Made by a program: the position numbers and the translations under genes. A DNA stretch of 64,000 nt from Heterodera schachtii (lineage: Eukaryota; Nematoda; Chromadorea; Rhabditida; Heteroderidae), in the NCBI GenBank assembly GCA_023374025.1, contig SIJG01000001.1, forward strand, positions 5,028,828-5,092,827. The letters run 5' to 3'. This document shows positions 26,299 through 39,127 of the stretch, in pieces (positions within the stretch are counted from its first letter, which is position 1; every line of letters starts with the position of its first letter). The notes under the pieces are model-generated. The model made no database searches, was not told where the DNA came from, and saw only the letters and a list, made by a program, of their open reading frames with translations.

Positions 26299-26882
26299 AT
26301 GCCTAAACTCAGCAGCTTCGGCCTTTGCTGCCTTTCCAATAAAAATGAAACGGACAATGTGAAATTTTTGACGCACGGAGGGGACAAATCGTGCGGCGGC
26401 GAGGACATTTATATTCGAAAATTAACAACAAAAACAGAATTTTTTGGCATTTCGAAAACGGACAGCGGATTTAGTGGAATGGAAAATGAAGAGAAAAAGC
26501 AGCAACAAAATGAAAAACAAATGGAACATACAGTGAGTTGAAAGGCAAATTGAATTCCAAAATCCCATTAATTAATATTCAGCATTACCTTCGGGGGGAT
26601 GAAAAGAGCACACTTCAGTTTGACGACTACGATGATGGGATGAGTGTGGGCTACGCACGCATTCTGAAGACACCGCTGAAGGAACGCAAAGTGCGGCTGA
26701 AGCAGACGGACAAGGAAAATTGGAGCAACGACGAAGACGGACAGGTGGAGAAAAAGGACGAGCAGACACAAACAATGACCGAATGGGCCGAGTGTCGGGC
26801 ATTGTTTTGTAGTTCCAATTTCACCCCAACAGATGGGTCCATCTGTGTAAAAGGCATTAATTATCCCCTCAAACATAACTGA
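26299..26882 (+). CDS. Unrecognised protein or 5' exons of the lim-9 locus
   Basis: Two open exons, 26299-26532 and 26583-26882, join in phase 0 across a 50-bp intron with good signals (GTGAGT, ATATTCAG). They give 177 residues from MPKLSSFGLCCLSNK, with a Lys/Glu/Gln-rich middle and YDDGMSVGYARILKTP-type sequence. I recognise no domain. A GTAAAA donor inside the second exon (after GSIC) could instead splice onward to exon-like frames at 27.5-28.2 kb, making this the 5' end of a long lim-9 isoform. Which is right cannot be told from sequence alone. Confidence 0.4.
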
Positions 26883-27537
26883 AAAACAGTGTTGAATCTC
26901 CTCCATATTTTAATTATTTATTTTTGCTAATCCAATCTCAGCCCATTCCCTAAACGCTTCTGTCCTACGGTATCAATTCTTTTTATTTTTTGGTGTTTAT
27001 CCATTACGCTGGTTCAATTTTGATTATTCATTTTGCGAAAATTCTAACTATTATAAAACCTGTTTTCTGTTGGGCCTTTGTTCGTATATCACAAAAAAGC
27101 AATAATCAATTAGCGTGGTTTCCAATTGAAAAAGCATTCACTTTTTCATGGTCGTATTTAAAATCAAACTTTTAAGGGCCGTATTTAAAATGTTTAATTT
27201 TGGATGGTTTTTGAGTGGGTAATTATGGGCTGCTGAATAGTGAGTGACGTTACTATATTTGATTTGCTCGTTTTAAAATTCGATTGAACAGATTGAGGTC
27301 ATTCTAATGAAAAGGGGCGGTTGACCATTTTGGGCGCAACCAAACGACAAATGTTCCCTTTTCTGGTCGATTTTCTCCAATCCATCGCCACCAATCATTT
27401 AATTTCCCTTTGAGAAATTAAAAAACAAATTTTCATTGTGACGTGATGAAAAATGTTATAAGACACAAATTGGAATTCTTTTTGTTTTCCCATTCATTCC
27501 AATGATTTGCCATGAATTTAATTTAACTTTCTTTAAG

Positions 27538-28230
27538 TGTCGTGCCAAATTGAAGTCGAATTCCGTGTCAACAATTTCTGTTCACGAGAATATGGCGATG
27601 ATCGCGACCATTCATCCCTTCAGAAGGCCAAGTGCCAATTCATCTGCAGATGCCATTGGTTTTTGCAGTTCAACCGCTGATCACGAAAAGACTCTGCCCC
27701 CGAAGGACCATTCTTTACATATCGAAGACGTAACTGACGACCCACGGGCATGTTTTTCATCAAATTGGTTGTGTGATGATGTTCCTGATCCGTCACTTTC
27801 TCCCATGGCAGTACAATGCGGACGAAGACGATGCCGAATTTGAGGAGGGTGCCCTCGTTGAGTATTGTCGATCAAAAGTTGTTCGACCGTCCGCCGTGCT
27901 CAAACAACCGCCTTTGGTTGTTCGGCGTCCTTCTTCCGCGGTCAAAGGAACACAAAATTTGTTTCAAAACGGTTAAAAAGCGTTTCGAAATTGAAACTAT
28001 TTTTATAATTATAGAAAAGCCGAATTCGAAAGAGAAAACAAACAGCGGCAGAAACAACGACCAATTTGGAAGAAAAACATTTGAGGGCGAACTTCGAAAC
28101 GGATGGTTTATCGATGAGAAGCAAAAACGACAACAGAACGCTCGAAGGAACACGGCAATTGAAGAAGGGCAACAGCCAGCGAAGGTGGGCAAAAGCCAAC
28201 CGACGAGTGGGGGGGGGGCACCATTCATTT
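27538..28230 (+). other. Candidate exons of uncertain gene
   Basis: Three open stretches bounded by plausible acceptors: from 27538 (reads CRAKLKSNSVSTISVHENM), from 27813 (YNADEDDAEFEEGALVEYCR) and from about 28017 (KPNSKEKTNSGRNN, then a charged Arg/Gln-rich run). They share the strand of lim-9 and could be its upstream coding exons. No known domain is visible. Confidence 0.3.
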
Positions 28231-31200
28231 GCCATTACCACACACTTTCAATCGATGTTATTTTATTTTGTCGGGTCGAATCGACTGACTTTTGCCGATT
28301 ATTTTGAAGCGCATTTTAAGCCTTACGCTTTTCCAAAAATCAAAGCCATTCATTGGTGGAACAGAGCCAATTCAATGGAAAAGTCATATGGACATAAGAA
28401 ATGAGCGAATTGAATTTGGGGCAGAGGCCGTTGAGGAAGGGAGGGCAGTGGCGGTGCGAAGCATGGAATTGCCAGGGGACGGCGGGGGGGGGGGGGGGGA
28501 AGGGACGGTCCTCCGTCTGTTTGTCCTCTCATTTATTCAGTCCTTGGGACTCATTTCTTTGTCAGTTCGTTCTTCCTCTGCTTTTTGAGGGATGGGCTTT
28601 GGGTTAGTTTCTGTCAATTTTTGTCATTTTATTTGGGGGGGGGGGCTTAAGCCTCGTTTCTTCTCACCCTTGGCATTGTTTGGTGAGTGTTCCAATTTTT
28701 AAACTCCCAAATTGGCATGGCTGTCTTTTCCATCATCGGCTTCTTCTTCATCTCATCATTCATTCCGTTTCTCTTTGTCCGTTCTTTTTTTCACTGTTTC
28801 CTTAGCTTTCCCTTCGCCGAAATGAATGGCAATGCCAAAATGTGTGTGTGTTAGAAGAAATGTTTAGGATTTGGAGCGGATGCAGAAGGCGGAATGGGGG
28901 TGAAATTGGCTCTTTGCCCCTTCGGCTTTTCCTTTGCTTCTCGGCTTCCCCCCCCCCCCCCCCCCCCCACTCCCTTTCTCTCTCTCTCTCCCCCTCCCTT
29001 TCTCTCTCTCTCTCTCCCTCTCCCCCTCCCTTTCTCTCTCTCTCTCTCTCCCTCTCCCCCTCCCTTTCTCTCTCTCTCTCTCCCCTCTCCCCCTCCCTTT
29101 CTCTCTCTCTCTCTCCCTCTCCCCCTCCCTTTCTCTCTCTCTCTCCTTTCTCTCTCTCTCTCCCTCTTTCTCTCTCCCTCTCCCCCTCTCTTTCTCCCCC
29201 CTCCCTTTCTCTCTCTTCTGCCGCTGTTCTTCCTTTTTCCCTCCATAAGTCCACATTTCTTCCTTTAATCTCAATTCATAATATAGTGGGTTCTTCATTT
29301 TTTCTCATAGTTCAAATGGACTTTCAAATATTAATTTTCCAAAATTGAAAGTGTCTATTTTAAGTAGAAAATTCCACTCTTTTCCATCCAATTTAAAATT
29401 CCAATAAGCATAAAATGTGCTGTTGACTGCCAATTTGGCACAACAGAGGAGACTAATTTAGCGAAAATTGCGGCTTCAATGGCCATTCACACACATAAAA
29501 AAAAAACATTTTCGGGCCCAACATTAATACATAAATTGACTAAAATGCCCTTAGTTTTAAATGCGATTTTGGATTTGAATGAATTTTTCTGACCTTCACT
29601 AACAAATTTTATGATTTGGCGTCGCAGATTTCAACAGGTTTTACAGAGATTCAACTAATCTTAATGAATGTTTGTTGGTTTTCCATTCACTTTTCTTCCT
29701 TTTTTCCCATGTCCCCCAATTCATTTCCCTTTCCTTTTCAGATCGTTTTTGGTGGTAATTCTACGGAAAAGAATCGCTGGCGTTCAAACAGCAGCACCGG
29801 GGCTGGCATCGCGGAACGTTCCTTGTTGTCAAGCGCCGGTGACATTACACGCGGCAGACAAATGGCACATGTCATTGACATTGAGGTGGAAGAAGAAAAG
29901 GGGGAAGGAAACACCACAAAAGGAGTGACAAACCCAGCAGCACAATGAGTGGAATGAATGAATGGTTCCGTTCAGGTGGGCCAGCCTTGTTCACGGATGG
30001 CCATCTGCAATTGCTACGGATTCCGTCCTCACACCTGGCGGTGGGTGCATTTGTTTACGGATCAATATCACTAAAAAATGAATTGGGAGTTGGGAAGGGG
30101 GGGGGGGGGGCGAGGTGGTGGTGGTGAAGGGGGTTAGCCGTTGCTTTTCACTTTTCCTTCCTCAACCCATTCCCCTTTCCTTCGTCTTTCCTCCCTTTTC
30201 ACTTTTCTCCTTCAACTCTCTCATTCCCTTTATTTCACTCGTGTCCCTCCCTTTTTCCTCTATATTTTCCCCTTTTCTCTCTCTCTCTTCGTCTTTTCCT
30301 CCCATTTTCATAATTATTTATTATCTCTCCTTTTCCCTTTTTGCTTTGCCAACTTTACTTCCATTATATTTTCTTTTGTCCCTCCAAACCCTCTTATTTT
30401 GTTATGTCTCATTCATCATTTATGATTTACGACTATTATACTGCCAGGGGGGGCACATGAGAAACTAATGGCAATGGCAAAACAAACGAATGAGAATGTG
30501 AGTGGAAAATGGAATTGGCTAATTTTGGAAAACAATTTCGAGCAGTTTTCCATTGGAAAATAACGAAAAAGGGAATATGAAAGTGAAAATGAGTAAAAGT
30601 TATTCGGTTCTAAAAAGTTAAAATTGTGAATAATTATGAATTATATGTAACTGACAAATCGTCGTTTATTCGTTTGTTTTGGCCATCAAAAAATGCAAAT
30701 TTTGGCAGACATCATTTCTCTCTCTCCATCAAATGTTTACTTTAATATCTACATTTTTACAATTTGTAGATTTTACAGACTTTTTTTCCTTAAATAAATA
30801 AATAAATTATAAAAAACTTTTCTCCTTATTTCCTTCCCTTTTCATTTCTCCTTTCCTTCTTTTCTCCCCATTTTCCCTTCTCTTTTCCCTCTTTCTCTTC
30901 GTCCAAATCATTCGCCTTTTTGGCTAATGCACAGATTATTTTGCTGTTAAAAATTAAATTTGTTAGGAAAGAACCGATTTCCTTCTGTCAATGGGCTGGC
31001 TCATTTCCGCCATTTGCTGCTTTTTTCAATTTTAAACTTTATGGAAAAATGAGAAATCGTCAAAAGGCAAAAGGGATGGGCTGGGAGCATCGGCGGATTT
31101 GTTGAAGAGTCAAAAGGCGCTGCCAAAAACGGACAGCGAGCTTTGGGAAGAGAGATTTCTAAGGCGAAAATGGCATTAGGCACAGCTAACGTAAGAAGGA

Positions 31201-32894
31201 GAGGAGGGCCGTGTGAGGATAGGGCCCAACACTGAGAAGAAGCAGGGGGGGGGGGGTGCCGTTTCCCCCCCCCCCCCCCCCCCCCTCAAATTCCTCTGTC
31301 CATCCATCCCTTTGGGCACAGTCTGTCCATTCCCCCCCCCCCAATTTTCTACTTTTGCTGGGTGTCAAAAATAAATGTGTAGAAAAATGAGTGTTTGGAT
31401 ATTAGAAACGGTGGGAGAAAAACGCGGGAGAAGAGAAGGGAAGGGCGAAAGAAAAAACAAACCAACCCAAGCAACAAATATATTTTTGCATTATTTTAGG
31501 ACAAATATTTTGTTTTTCAACAAAAATAAATAAAATTATTTAGCGCCTTCATTTTTATTTCACTTTTATATTTGCAAAGGAAAGTAAAAAAAGAGAGAGA
31601 GAGAAGAACAAAGTTTAATAAAGCAGTTGACTTTTCCATCATTCTCCAGTCAATTGCCGCCCTTCCGTTCTCTTTGCTTGTAATTCAATGATTTGTCCTG
31701 GGCTGAAGCTGATTGATCTGTTAAAGAGTTAAAGAGCATGTTGGCTCGTTCGTTTGTTCGTCTTTTCCCTTTAAATTGGCCATTTGTCTCTCCTTCAAAT
31801 CCCGAACTTTCGCATGTCGTCCATCAAATGCACCTTTTCACATAGCATTAACGCCCATTTATTAACATAATAATAATTATTATTATTATTATTGTTCGCT
31901 GCTTTTTCACTGTTGAAGGTATTGTTTTATTTTATTCCATTTTTGGCTCGGCACTGCGGCGCCCTTTGGTCCCTTCCCCTCCAATTTGCCATTATAATTA
32001 TTAATACGGCATTATTATTTATTCACGCCTTTTGTTGTTGGATGTTTGAAGAACGTTGGGTCGGATGCTGCAGACCGATAGGGCTGTGTAAGTGCGCTTT
32101 TTCTATTGTTCGCATTATACTGAAAAAGGGATGACTCCTTTTTTGGCATAGTTTTGTGAATTTGATTGGCCATGTCACGGGGAGGGGGCGGGGGGGGGGA
32201 TGATTTATTATGCGGTGCCTTCCCTTCCACCATTCCATCCTTTGGGACCTCCCCCCCCCCCCCCCCCCTCTCCGTCCTCCACCCTTTTCCTTCCTGCCAC
32301 TCCGCTCCCACCAAATCCCGAATTGGGAATGAATGAATGGGATGGCGAATCTTCCGCACAATTCATACATAGAAAACATTGTCCCGCTTCTCATTCTCCC
32401 CTCCCCCGTCGTCCGTTTACTCACTGCACCCGTCGTAACCCTTCCCCCCCCCCCCCCCTCCCAAACGGTCGCTGTTGCAAAACCCACGGATCCCCCCCCC
32501 CCCTTTTTTTCCATTCTTCTCATTCGCCTTTCATTTTCATCGTTCGTCCCTTAGATTCATTCTCTATTATTGTTTTCAACAATTATTTGGCATTTCCATT
32601 TCATTGCCTTTATAAAATTTCAAGGATGGTTCAGAGAAATTTGAATTGACCCATTCTCTCAGAATTTTCCAATTGTTTAAATCAAATATTAAAAGTGGGT
32701 GATTTGTTCAAATTATTTCAACTGGTTTCACGCCTCGGGATTTGTGACACATTTCTCTCAATTCGCTCGTTTATTATTAATTCATTCTTTCCCAGAATGT
32801 AAAAGTGAAATTTATATAAATATACCAACAAAAGTAATAATAATCAGTTATATTTAGTTTTTGATTTGTACATTCTTTTGTTTTTTCTCTGTAG
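28231..32894. repeat. Low-complexity intronic or intergenic region
   Basis: Long pyrimidine repeats of CTCTCT and CCCTCC dominate 28967-29217, preceded by a C run (28950-28969). Further C or G runs lie near 28487, 28636, 30098, 31246, 31266, 31335, 32191, 32250, 32443 and 32491. Poly-pyrimidine tracts fill 30140-30400. One exon-like frame starts at about 29740 (IVFGGNSTEKNRW). Otherwise nothing gene-like; it is probably large introns upstream of the PET domain. Confidence 0.6.
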
Positions 32895-35800
32895 GAAGGT
32901 TTGTGTGCATTGCAAGTGCGACCGAAACGAACACGAGCCCAGCAGCAACCAGGCACTGAGTGTGTACGAAAGACTCGGCCTCAAACCCTCGTCGGACATG
33001 GCCAAAGTGATGCAGCAGCGCAAACTCTCGCCACAAAAGCAGCAGCAAAGCGGCGGCGGTGCACAACAACCGAATAATAATAACAACAACAACAACAACA
33101 ACAACGAAATGCAGGGCATTGGTTCGGTGGGGCACGGCTACGCGTGGGTGCCACCGGGTATCAGCAGAATAAAAGTGGGCACGGGAGAGAAGGGGGGGGG
33201 GGAGCATTCGTACAATCGAACGAACGAACGATTAAGATCGAGGAATACATGTCTCAGGTTGGCAATCACTAATCGCATTCGGATTTTTAATCATTTTTTG
33301 CCTACTTTTTTATCAGCTCCCTAATCATATGATCCCGCGTCTGAACAGCATCGGCGAGAAGAACCGGGAGAAACAGTTGATGATCCAATTGCCGCGCCAG
33401 GACCTGTCCATTGCGTATTGCAAACACTTGAAAACCCCGCAGGAGCGGCGTTTGTACGACGAATTTGTGAATGCTCGTAACGAAGTGGCACTGGACATCG
33501 GCTTTATAAATTCGAATGTGCCGAAAGCCATGGTTTTTGACCCATTAATCCCTCTCACAAGCAGAAGAGGAATAATAACAATTCCATTTGAGGAGTGCCG
33601 AAAATGCCGAGGAGTCATTGAACGGAATGAAATGGCCATAATTGCGCCAAAGTTGGGCGAGTCCACTGGATGGCATGCTGCCTGTTTTGCCTGTAACACT
33701 TGTGATCAGGCAAGGAGAAGCTGGGACAAAATTGATTAACAAAAGTTCCAGTCTTTTCAAATATTTTTAATTAATCCTTTTGACAAAATATTTGGCTTAA
33801 GTTGCTTGTCGACCTCACTTATTGCGTGCGGGACGAGAAGGTGTTTTGTGAACGCCATTTTGCGGAGTTGCACAAGCCGCGCTGCTCGGCGTGTGATGAG
33901 GTGGGAAAATACTTTTTTTACTTAATTCAAATGGCTTAAATTTTTGGCTTTTTTGTGGGACATCACTTCGTTTTATATTTGCATTTTGTCATTACTTTTC
34001 CCGTTAATCTCATGTTTTAAGCCTCCCTCCTTTCTTCCTCTCCCTAAATTTGTCTTTAATCTCCTTTAAGACTCAATTTTCTTTGTTCTTCGCCAACGCC
34101 ATTTCGACTCACTGACATAATAAAAACAAAAGGGAATTTGCCTGTGGGCTTGAACAACTGACTCGAGAATGGGCTACTCTCGAGTCCATTTTCCCCTTCC
34201 GTATGCTTTTTTTAGTGCTCGTTTCTTCTTCAAGTTGGCACCCTTTTATACATTTGGCATTCTCTGTCCAATTCTGTTTGGCTAATTATTTGTTTTTGTT
34301 TTTTAAATTATGTCTTAAAAGAGCCATTTCCGAAAACATTTGGTAGAATTTCTTTTTCTTCCGTTTGACCCTCCATGGGCCAAACATTTTTTAGTATAAA
34401 ACAAAGGGACGAAAGACCAACCAACAGTCTGATCACTCACTCACTTTCCTTATGCTGCAATGATTAATCGCGTTTCGGTTTCCTCCCCTTCGTTCATCCG
34501 TCCGTCCAACTGTTTGTCTCCCTCCCGCCAACAACAGAGGCTTCTTCCCCTCTCCCCCTCCCCTTCTCTGCCATCCGTTGTCTCATCAGGTTCCTCTCCC
34601 CCTCCCCTCTCCTCCCTCAATCCACGAATTCGCCTTTCACCCCTCCCCCACTCCTTCACATCCTTTCTGATCCGTTTCTCACCATTGATCCGATCAATCC
34701 TTCGCCTTTTAAATATTTTCTCTTCCAAACCACACAGACAATTCTTCCTCCGCTTACGAATAATTACTTTATTTTAATTGCTTTTAAGTTAATTTAACGC
34801 ATCTTTCCTTCCGAACGCATTTTGGAATTCTCTCGTGGATTGACTCACTTCACTTTCGTCCTTTCCCTTCCAATTTTGTCCGCTGCCATTTGTTTAATCA
34901 GCCTAATGTGGCCTTTCACTTCCATTTTTTAACCGTTTCAGCAAAAGCATTTGAAAACAAATTTCACATTTCCATCCGTCGAATTCCAATCGATGGTTTT
35001 CAATTGCGTTCGTCGAAATGATTTCATTTCTTTTCATTATGAAAGGTGTCCGTTCTTTCGTTCTTTTTTAATTGAAATCAAAACGGGTTGAACACATTAC
35101 CATTAATTGCTTCTCTTCTTTTGTTTCGTGTTTAGACGGATTTTGGGCTCTCTTCTGCGTGTCCAATTCTTTTATTTTTGGCTCCAATTTGTCCGCCGTT
35201 TCTCCCTTTGCCCGGGCGTCCGCCCCCCCCCCCCCCCCCCCAGAAAAAGTCGGTGAAAAAATTGGATATTGTCAAGCGGAAAGAAACTGAAAGGAGTTTC
35301 CTCCGAGAGAAATGAGCAATTTTCCCCACGGGATTTCTTCTTTCCATGTGCCACCCAATGTTTGTCTCGGCCCCTTACATTCTCTTCCGTCCGTTCTTAC
35401 TTTTAGCCCTGTTTTCGGGAATCTGTCCCTAATATTTTGTCTGTTCTTTATCGTTTTATTTCGTCCGTTTGTTTTAATTTAATTATCATAATTTTAATTT
35501 CCGTTTTCTCTGATGAATTTTTTCGCGTTCAGCTGATTTTTGCCGGTGAATATACCAAAGCGATGAACAAAGACTGGCACGGTGACCACTTCTGTTGTTG
35601 GCAGTGTGACAGCCAACTGACAGGCCAACGGTACATTCTGCGAGACGACCACCCGTACTGTATCAAGTGCTACGAAGAGATATTCGCCAATGTGTGCGAC
35701 GAGTGCCAAAAACACATTGGCATCGATTCCAAAGTGAATCTCCTCACACTTTGCTTAGGGGGTCCAGCGGATGGCCGGGGCCTTCCTTTCGTGTGACACC

Positions 35801-37437
35801 CCCCCCCCCCCTCGAGAGTTTTTATTACAGTCATCAAAAAATGAGAAAATTCACGATGACATTATTTTGCTCTTTTTCAGTTAAATCCTTTTATGGGTTT
35901 TAGGCAAAAAGGGAATTTTAAAAAGGAGAGGTCCGTTAAACGGCTGCGTGTAAATGTTAACAATTTTATTTCACCATACTTTTAAAAACTTATTTTATTT
36001 TTCAAAAGATACGGACGTTCCCCCCAACAACACTTTATTTTCTCAAATATTTAGAGGAGCGGGTGGGGGATATGTACCTCATTTGCCAACTCAAAAATGC
36101 GGTTATTTGTTAAAAGCAAAGTTTTAACATTCTAAGGATCTGTCCTACAAAGACAAACATTGGCACGAAGACTGTTTCCTCTGCTCAATGTGCAAAGTTT
36201 CACTAGTGGACAAACCATTTGGCAGCAAAAATGAGCGGATCTTTTGCTCAAATTGTTATGACCAAGCATTTGCCACGCGATGCGACGGATGCGGGGAAAT
36301 ATTCAAAGCAGGTGACACTGATGAAATGGCCAAAAGATTTTTCCAATGTTTTCATAAAACTGACAATGAGAAAGAACCGGTACTTCCGTGTTTTGCTACT
36401 CCCCCCCTCGAAAAATTTAAAAAAAAATTAAATTTTTGGGGTTTTCAAGGTCACTACTGATCATCACCAAATGCTTTTTGTTGACACCTGGACATAGATT
36501 TAACAAAATTCATGATTTTTTGAATTTGAAAATTTCTCGAAGGGGGGGGGGTAGCAAAACAAGGAAGTACCAAAGAACCCCCTTTTCCACAGGGATGAAG
36601 AAAATGGAGTACAAAGGGAAGCAATGGCACGACAAATGCTTCTGTTGTGCCCACTGCAAAACGCCCATTGGGACACGGAGTTTCATCCCCAAAAACGAGG
36701 AGGTGTACTGTGCCCCCTGTTATGAGGAGAAATTTGCCACTCGCTGTTGCAAATGCAAAAAGGTGTCTTTTGTGTGGCCTTTGAGCGGGGGAGGGCACCC
36801 ATGGAACATCAATTAATTATATCCACCAAATTAGTCTCTACAAATCGTTACTTTATCTTGCCCACAATTCCTCGTTTCTCCAAGAATTAACCCATAAAAT
36901 GAATGAATGACCAATGATTGCGTGGCGTTCCAATGGCTGTGCCTTTAAGGTGATAAGCACCGGCGGAGTCACTTACAAAAATGAGCCGTGGCATCGTGAG
37001 TGCTTTTGTTGTACCAATTGCAACACCTCCTTGGCCGGCCAGCGGTTTACTTCCAAAGAGGAGAAGCCGTACTGTGCGGATTGCTACGGCGAATTGTTCG
37101 CCAAGCGATGTTCCGCCTGTGTAAAGCCCATCACCGGTAAATGAATGGGGCTTCTTCACCTTAGTGGACCATTTTTTGTTCTTTCCAGGAATTGGTGGAG
37201 CAAAATTCATCTCATTTGAAGACCGACATTGGCATAATGACTGGTGAATTTTGAATTTGGGGTTTGAAATCGGTCAATAATTATGATAGGCTTATGGTGT
37301 TTAAAGAAATCATTGCTTTTAGCTTCGTATGCAGCCAATGCACCGCCAGTTTGGTGGGCAAAGGATTCATCACAGATGGGGCGGACATTCTTTGTGCGGA
37401 ATGTGCAAAAGCAAGGCTTATGGCGGCGAACAGCTGA
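32895..37437 (+). CDS. LIM-9 / Limpet: PET domain plus six LIM domains
   Basis: Orthologue of the FHL-like LIM-9/Limpet proteins, which act at muscle attachment and M-line structures. Exons 32895-33174, 33237-33257, 33317-33709, 33802-33900, 35533-35733, 36137-36311, 36593-36762, 36950-37136, 37189-37243, 37323-37437; frame is kept (565 codons from the first full codon). Seen: PET part [15 protein letters not shown], an Asn run, YAWVPPGIS and [12 protein letters not shown]; then LIM domains starting [76 protein letters not shown] and DRHWHNDCFVCSQC. The first exon begins in mid-codon, so coding exons lie upstream (26-28 kb candidates). One exon is only 21 nt. The intron at 33710 starts GC. 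A hairpin element sits in the intron before LIM4. An AATAAA lies near 37490. Confidence 0.85.
36371..36579. mobile_element. Hairpin element B3 in lim-9 intron
   Basis: Element 36379-36571 starts GGTACTTCCGTGTTTTGCTA and ends TAGCAAAACAAGGAAGTACC. The identical 8-mer AAAGAACC flanks it (36371-36378, 36572-36579). The arms include a C7/G9 run and the centre has TTTTCAAGGTCACTACTGATC, a degenerate version of the family B core. Confidence 0.8.
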
Positions 37438-37614
37438 ATACCCATCTCCGGAGACACTTTTATTTTGCCCCAACCCCCATCAATTTATTAATAAATCTGT
37501 ATTATTTTTAATTTTTAACTTTTAAAACGGCGCTAATGAAACATTTCAACATGTAATTCAGTATAATAAAAAAAAATTGAAAAGTGAATTGAAATTGTTG
37601 TCCTCTTTCTGATC

Positions 37615-38076
37615 ATGAGAATTGATTCTGTCCCAATCTCCAAAAAACAAAAGATGAGCCCCAACGGAGCGTTGTTTCTCATGCGTACATACTCTGCGCC
37701 TGGTCGGACATTCGGGGCGAACACAGACAGACAAAATGTTGGAAGTAATCGGTCAGTTCCGCCAGGCCAAGGTCCCGCGTCTGCTGCTGTTGCGGTTGCA
37801 CGCGTTCGCTTCTCCCTCCGCTTCCGTCACCTTTTGTTGTGTCGATATTCGCTGAAACTTGCGCTGTTTTCGGTGCATATTCCGCGGACGCGTGGAAGTG
37901 CTGAAGCCAACACGGACGAGGCGGCGGTGGGGCGGTACGATACGCGGAAAAGGCCGAAGAGGCGGAGGAGGACGGACAGTGAGGACGATTCTCCGCTTTT
38001 TGTTTGCTCTGCTGTACGTCAGCGAATTCTGAAAATGGAATTTCGGATGGAAATAAAAAATAAAGGCAATGAATGA
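37615..38076 (+). CDS. Hypothetical Arg-rich protein
   Basis: A 153-codon open frame (MRIDSVPISKKQKMSPNGAL start) between lim-9 and a repeat-rich gap. It is rich in Arg and Ser, with a basic RKRPKRRRRT stretch. No domain is recognised. An AATAAA overlaps its end. Another short frame on the same strand (MLEVIGQFRQAKVPRLLLLR at 37737) is equally possible. It may not be a gene. Confidence 0.25.
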   Translation: MRIDSVPISKKQKMSPNGALFLMRTYSAPGRTFGANTDRQNVGSNRSVPPGQGPASAAVAVARVRFSLRFRHLLLCRYSLKLALFSVHIPRTRGSAEANTDEAAVGRYDTRKRPKRRRRTDSEDDSPLFVCSAVRQRILKMEFRMEIKNKGNE

Positions 38077-39127
38077 CTCGTATTTTGTGTCATTTTTCGT
38101 TGTCCCGTTCCCAGAAGCTTTGCTCAGATCCAGGGGATAAAAGGACACTGCTAAGAATGAGTGTCAGATTAAATTTAGTAAATTTTGCTAAGTTAAAAAT
38201 TTAAAAACACTCAAAAATTATTAAAATTTTTAATGTAAAATTAAATAAATTTTCAAGCGAAGAGCCGTTCTAATAAAGTAGTTGGAAAATGCCGAAATAT
38301 TCAAACTTTAATTGGTACTTAGGTGTTAGGTTTAACGGATACTTTTCCTATACATTTTTCGATATTCAATTTTTCATGCATTCTTGTATTGAAAACACTT
38401 TGTCTGGGATTTTCAGGGTCGCTGATCACGATTTTGTTACCCTTTTTATTTTGTCTGCATAATCGTTTATTATATTTTGATCGTAGGTGTACAAGAATCG
38501 GCCAGCAGGACCCCCTTATAACGGGTGCACTTCATTTCCCCGGTTCGTCTCCCCCCCCCCCCCCGAAAATTAAAAAAATGTTTAGAATATGAAAATTTTT
38601 GTTGTAAAAACTTAATAATTCATCATAAATTTTTGAAATATAGCTAGAAAAATTTTTCACGATTTTTTCCTTATAAAAAAAACTTCTAACAATAAAATTT
38701 TTTTGAAAAATTTCTAGGCCTGAAATTTTTTATTTTTTAACGACTTATTTTTCCCTCCGACGACTGTGTTTTTTTATTTGCTTTTCAAAAAGCTTTTTTT
38801 CGGCAAGCTTTTTCAAAAAAAAATTTTTTCAGGAAAGGGTGGGTAAATCTGTTATTCGTCCAAAAAAATGACCAAAATGTGCGCATTTAAGCCTATTTTT
38901 TAAGAAAATAAGTATTTTAGGGGCCGGCGGTGCCGATAAATGCCGCCGGGGAAAAAATTTACATCTGGACTAAAAATACGAATAGGCTTTTATTTTAATT
39001 CTTTGGGTACGGCTTTGGTAAAAAAACGATGTCATATTCACAGTGACTCGAAAATCCATGAAACATTTTATAGGCAACTTTTACAATAAAATATTTTGTT
39101 AAAAAGGGAAGAGTACCACCGGCACAG
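38077..39127. repeat. Repeat fragments
   Basis: GGTACTTAGGTG at 38315 and GGGATTTTCAGGGTCGCTGA at about 38406 match the end and core of family B, but no matching right end was found, so this is a fragment. A C run lies at 38551-38564. At about 38870-38965, AGGGGCCGGCGGTGCCGAT followed by AAATGCCGCCGGGG matches the interior of the element in the mek-2 intron at 61.2-61.7 kb, together with about 50 bp upstream. Confidence 0.5.

Noticed and set aside
28802..29348. Several open frames of 100-168 codons on both strands
   Set aside because: They are translations of CT/GA repeats (Leu-Ser-Pro or Glu-Arg-Gly strings), not genes.
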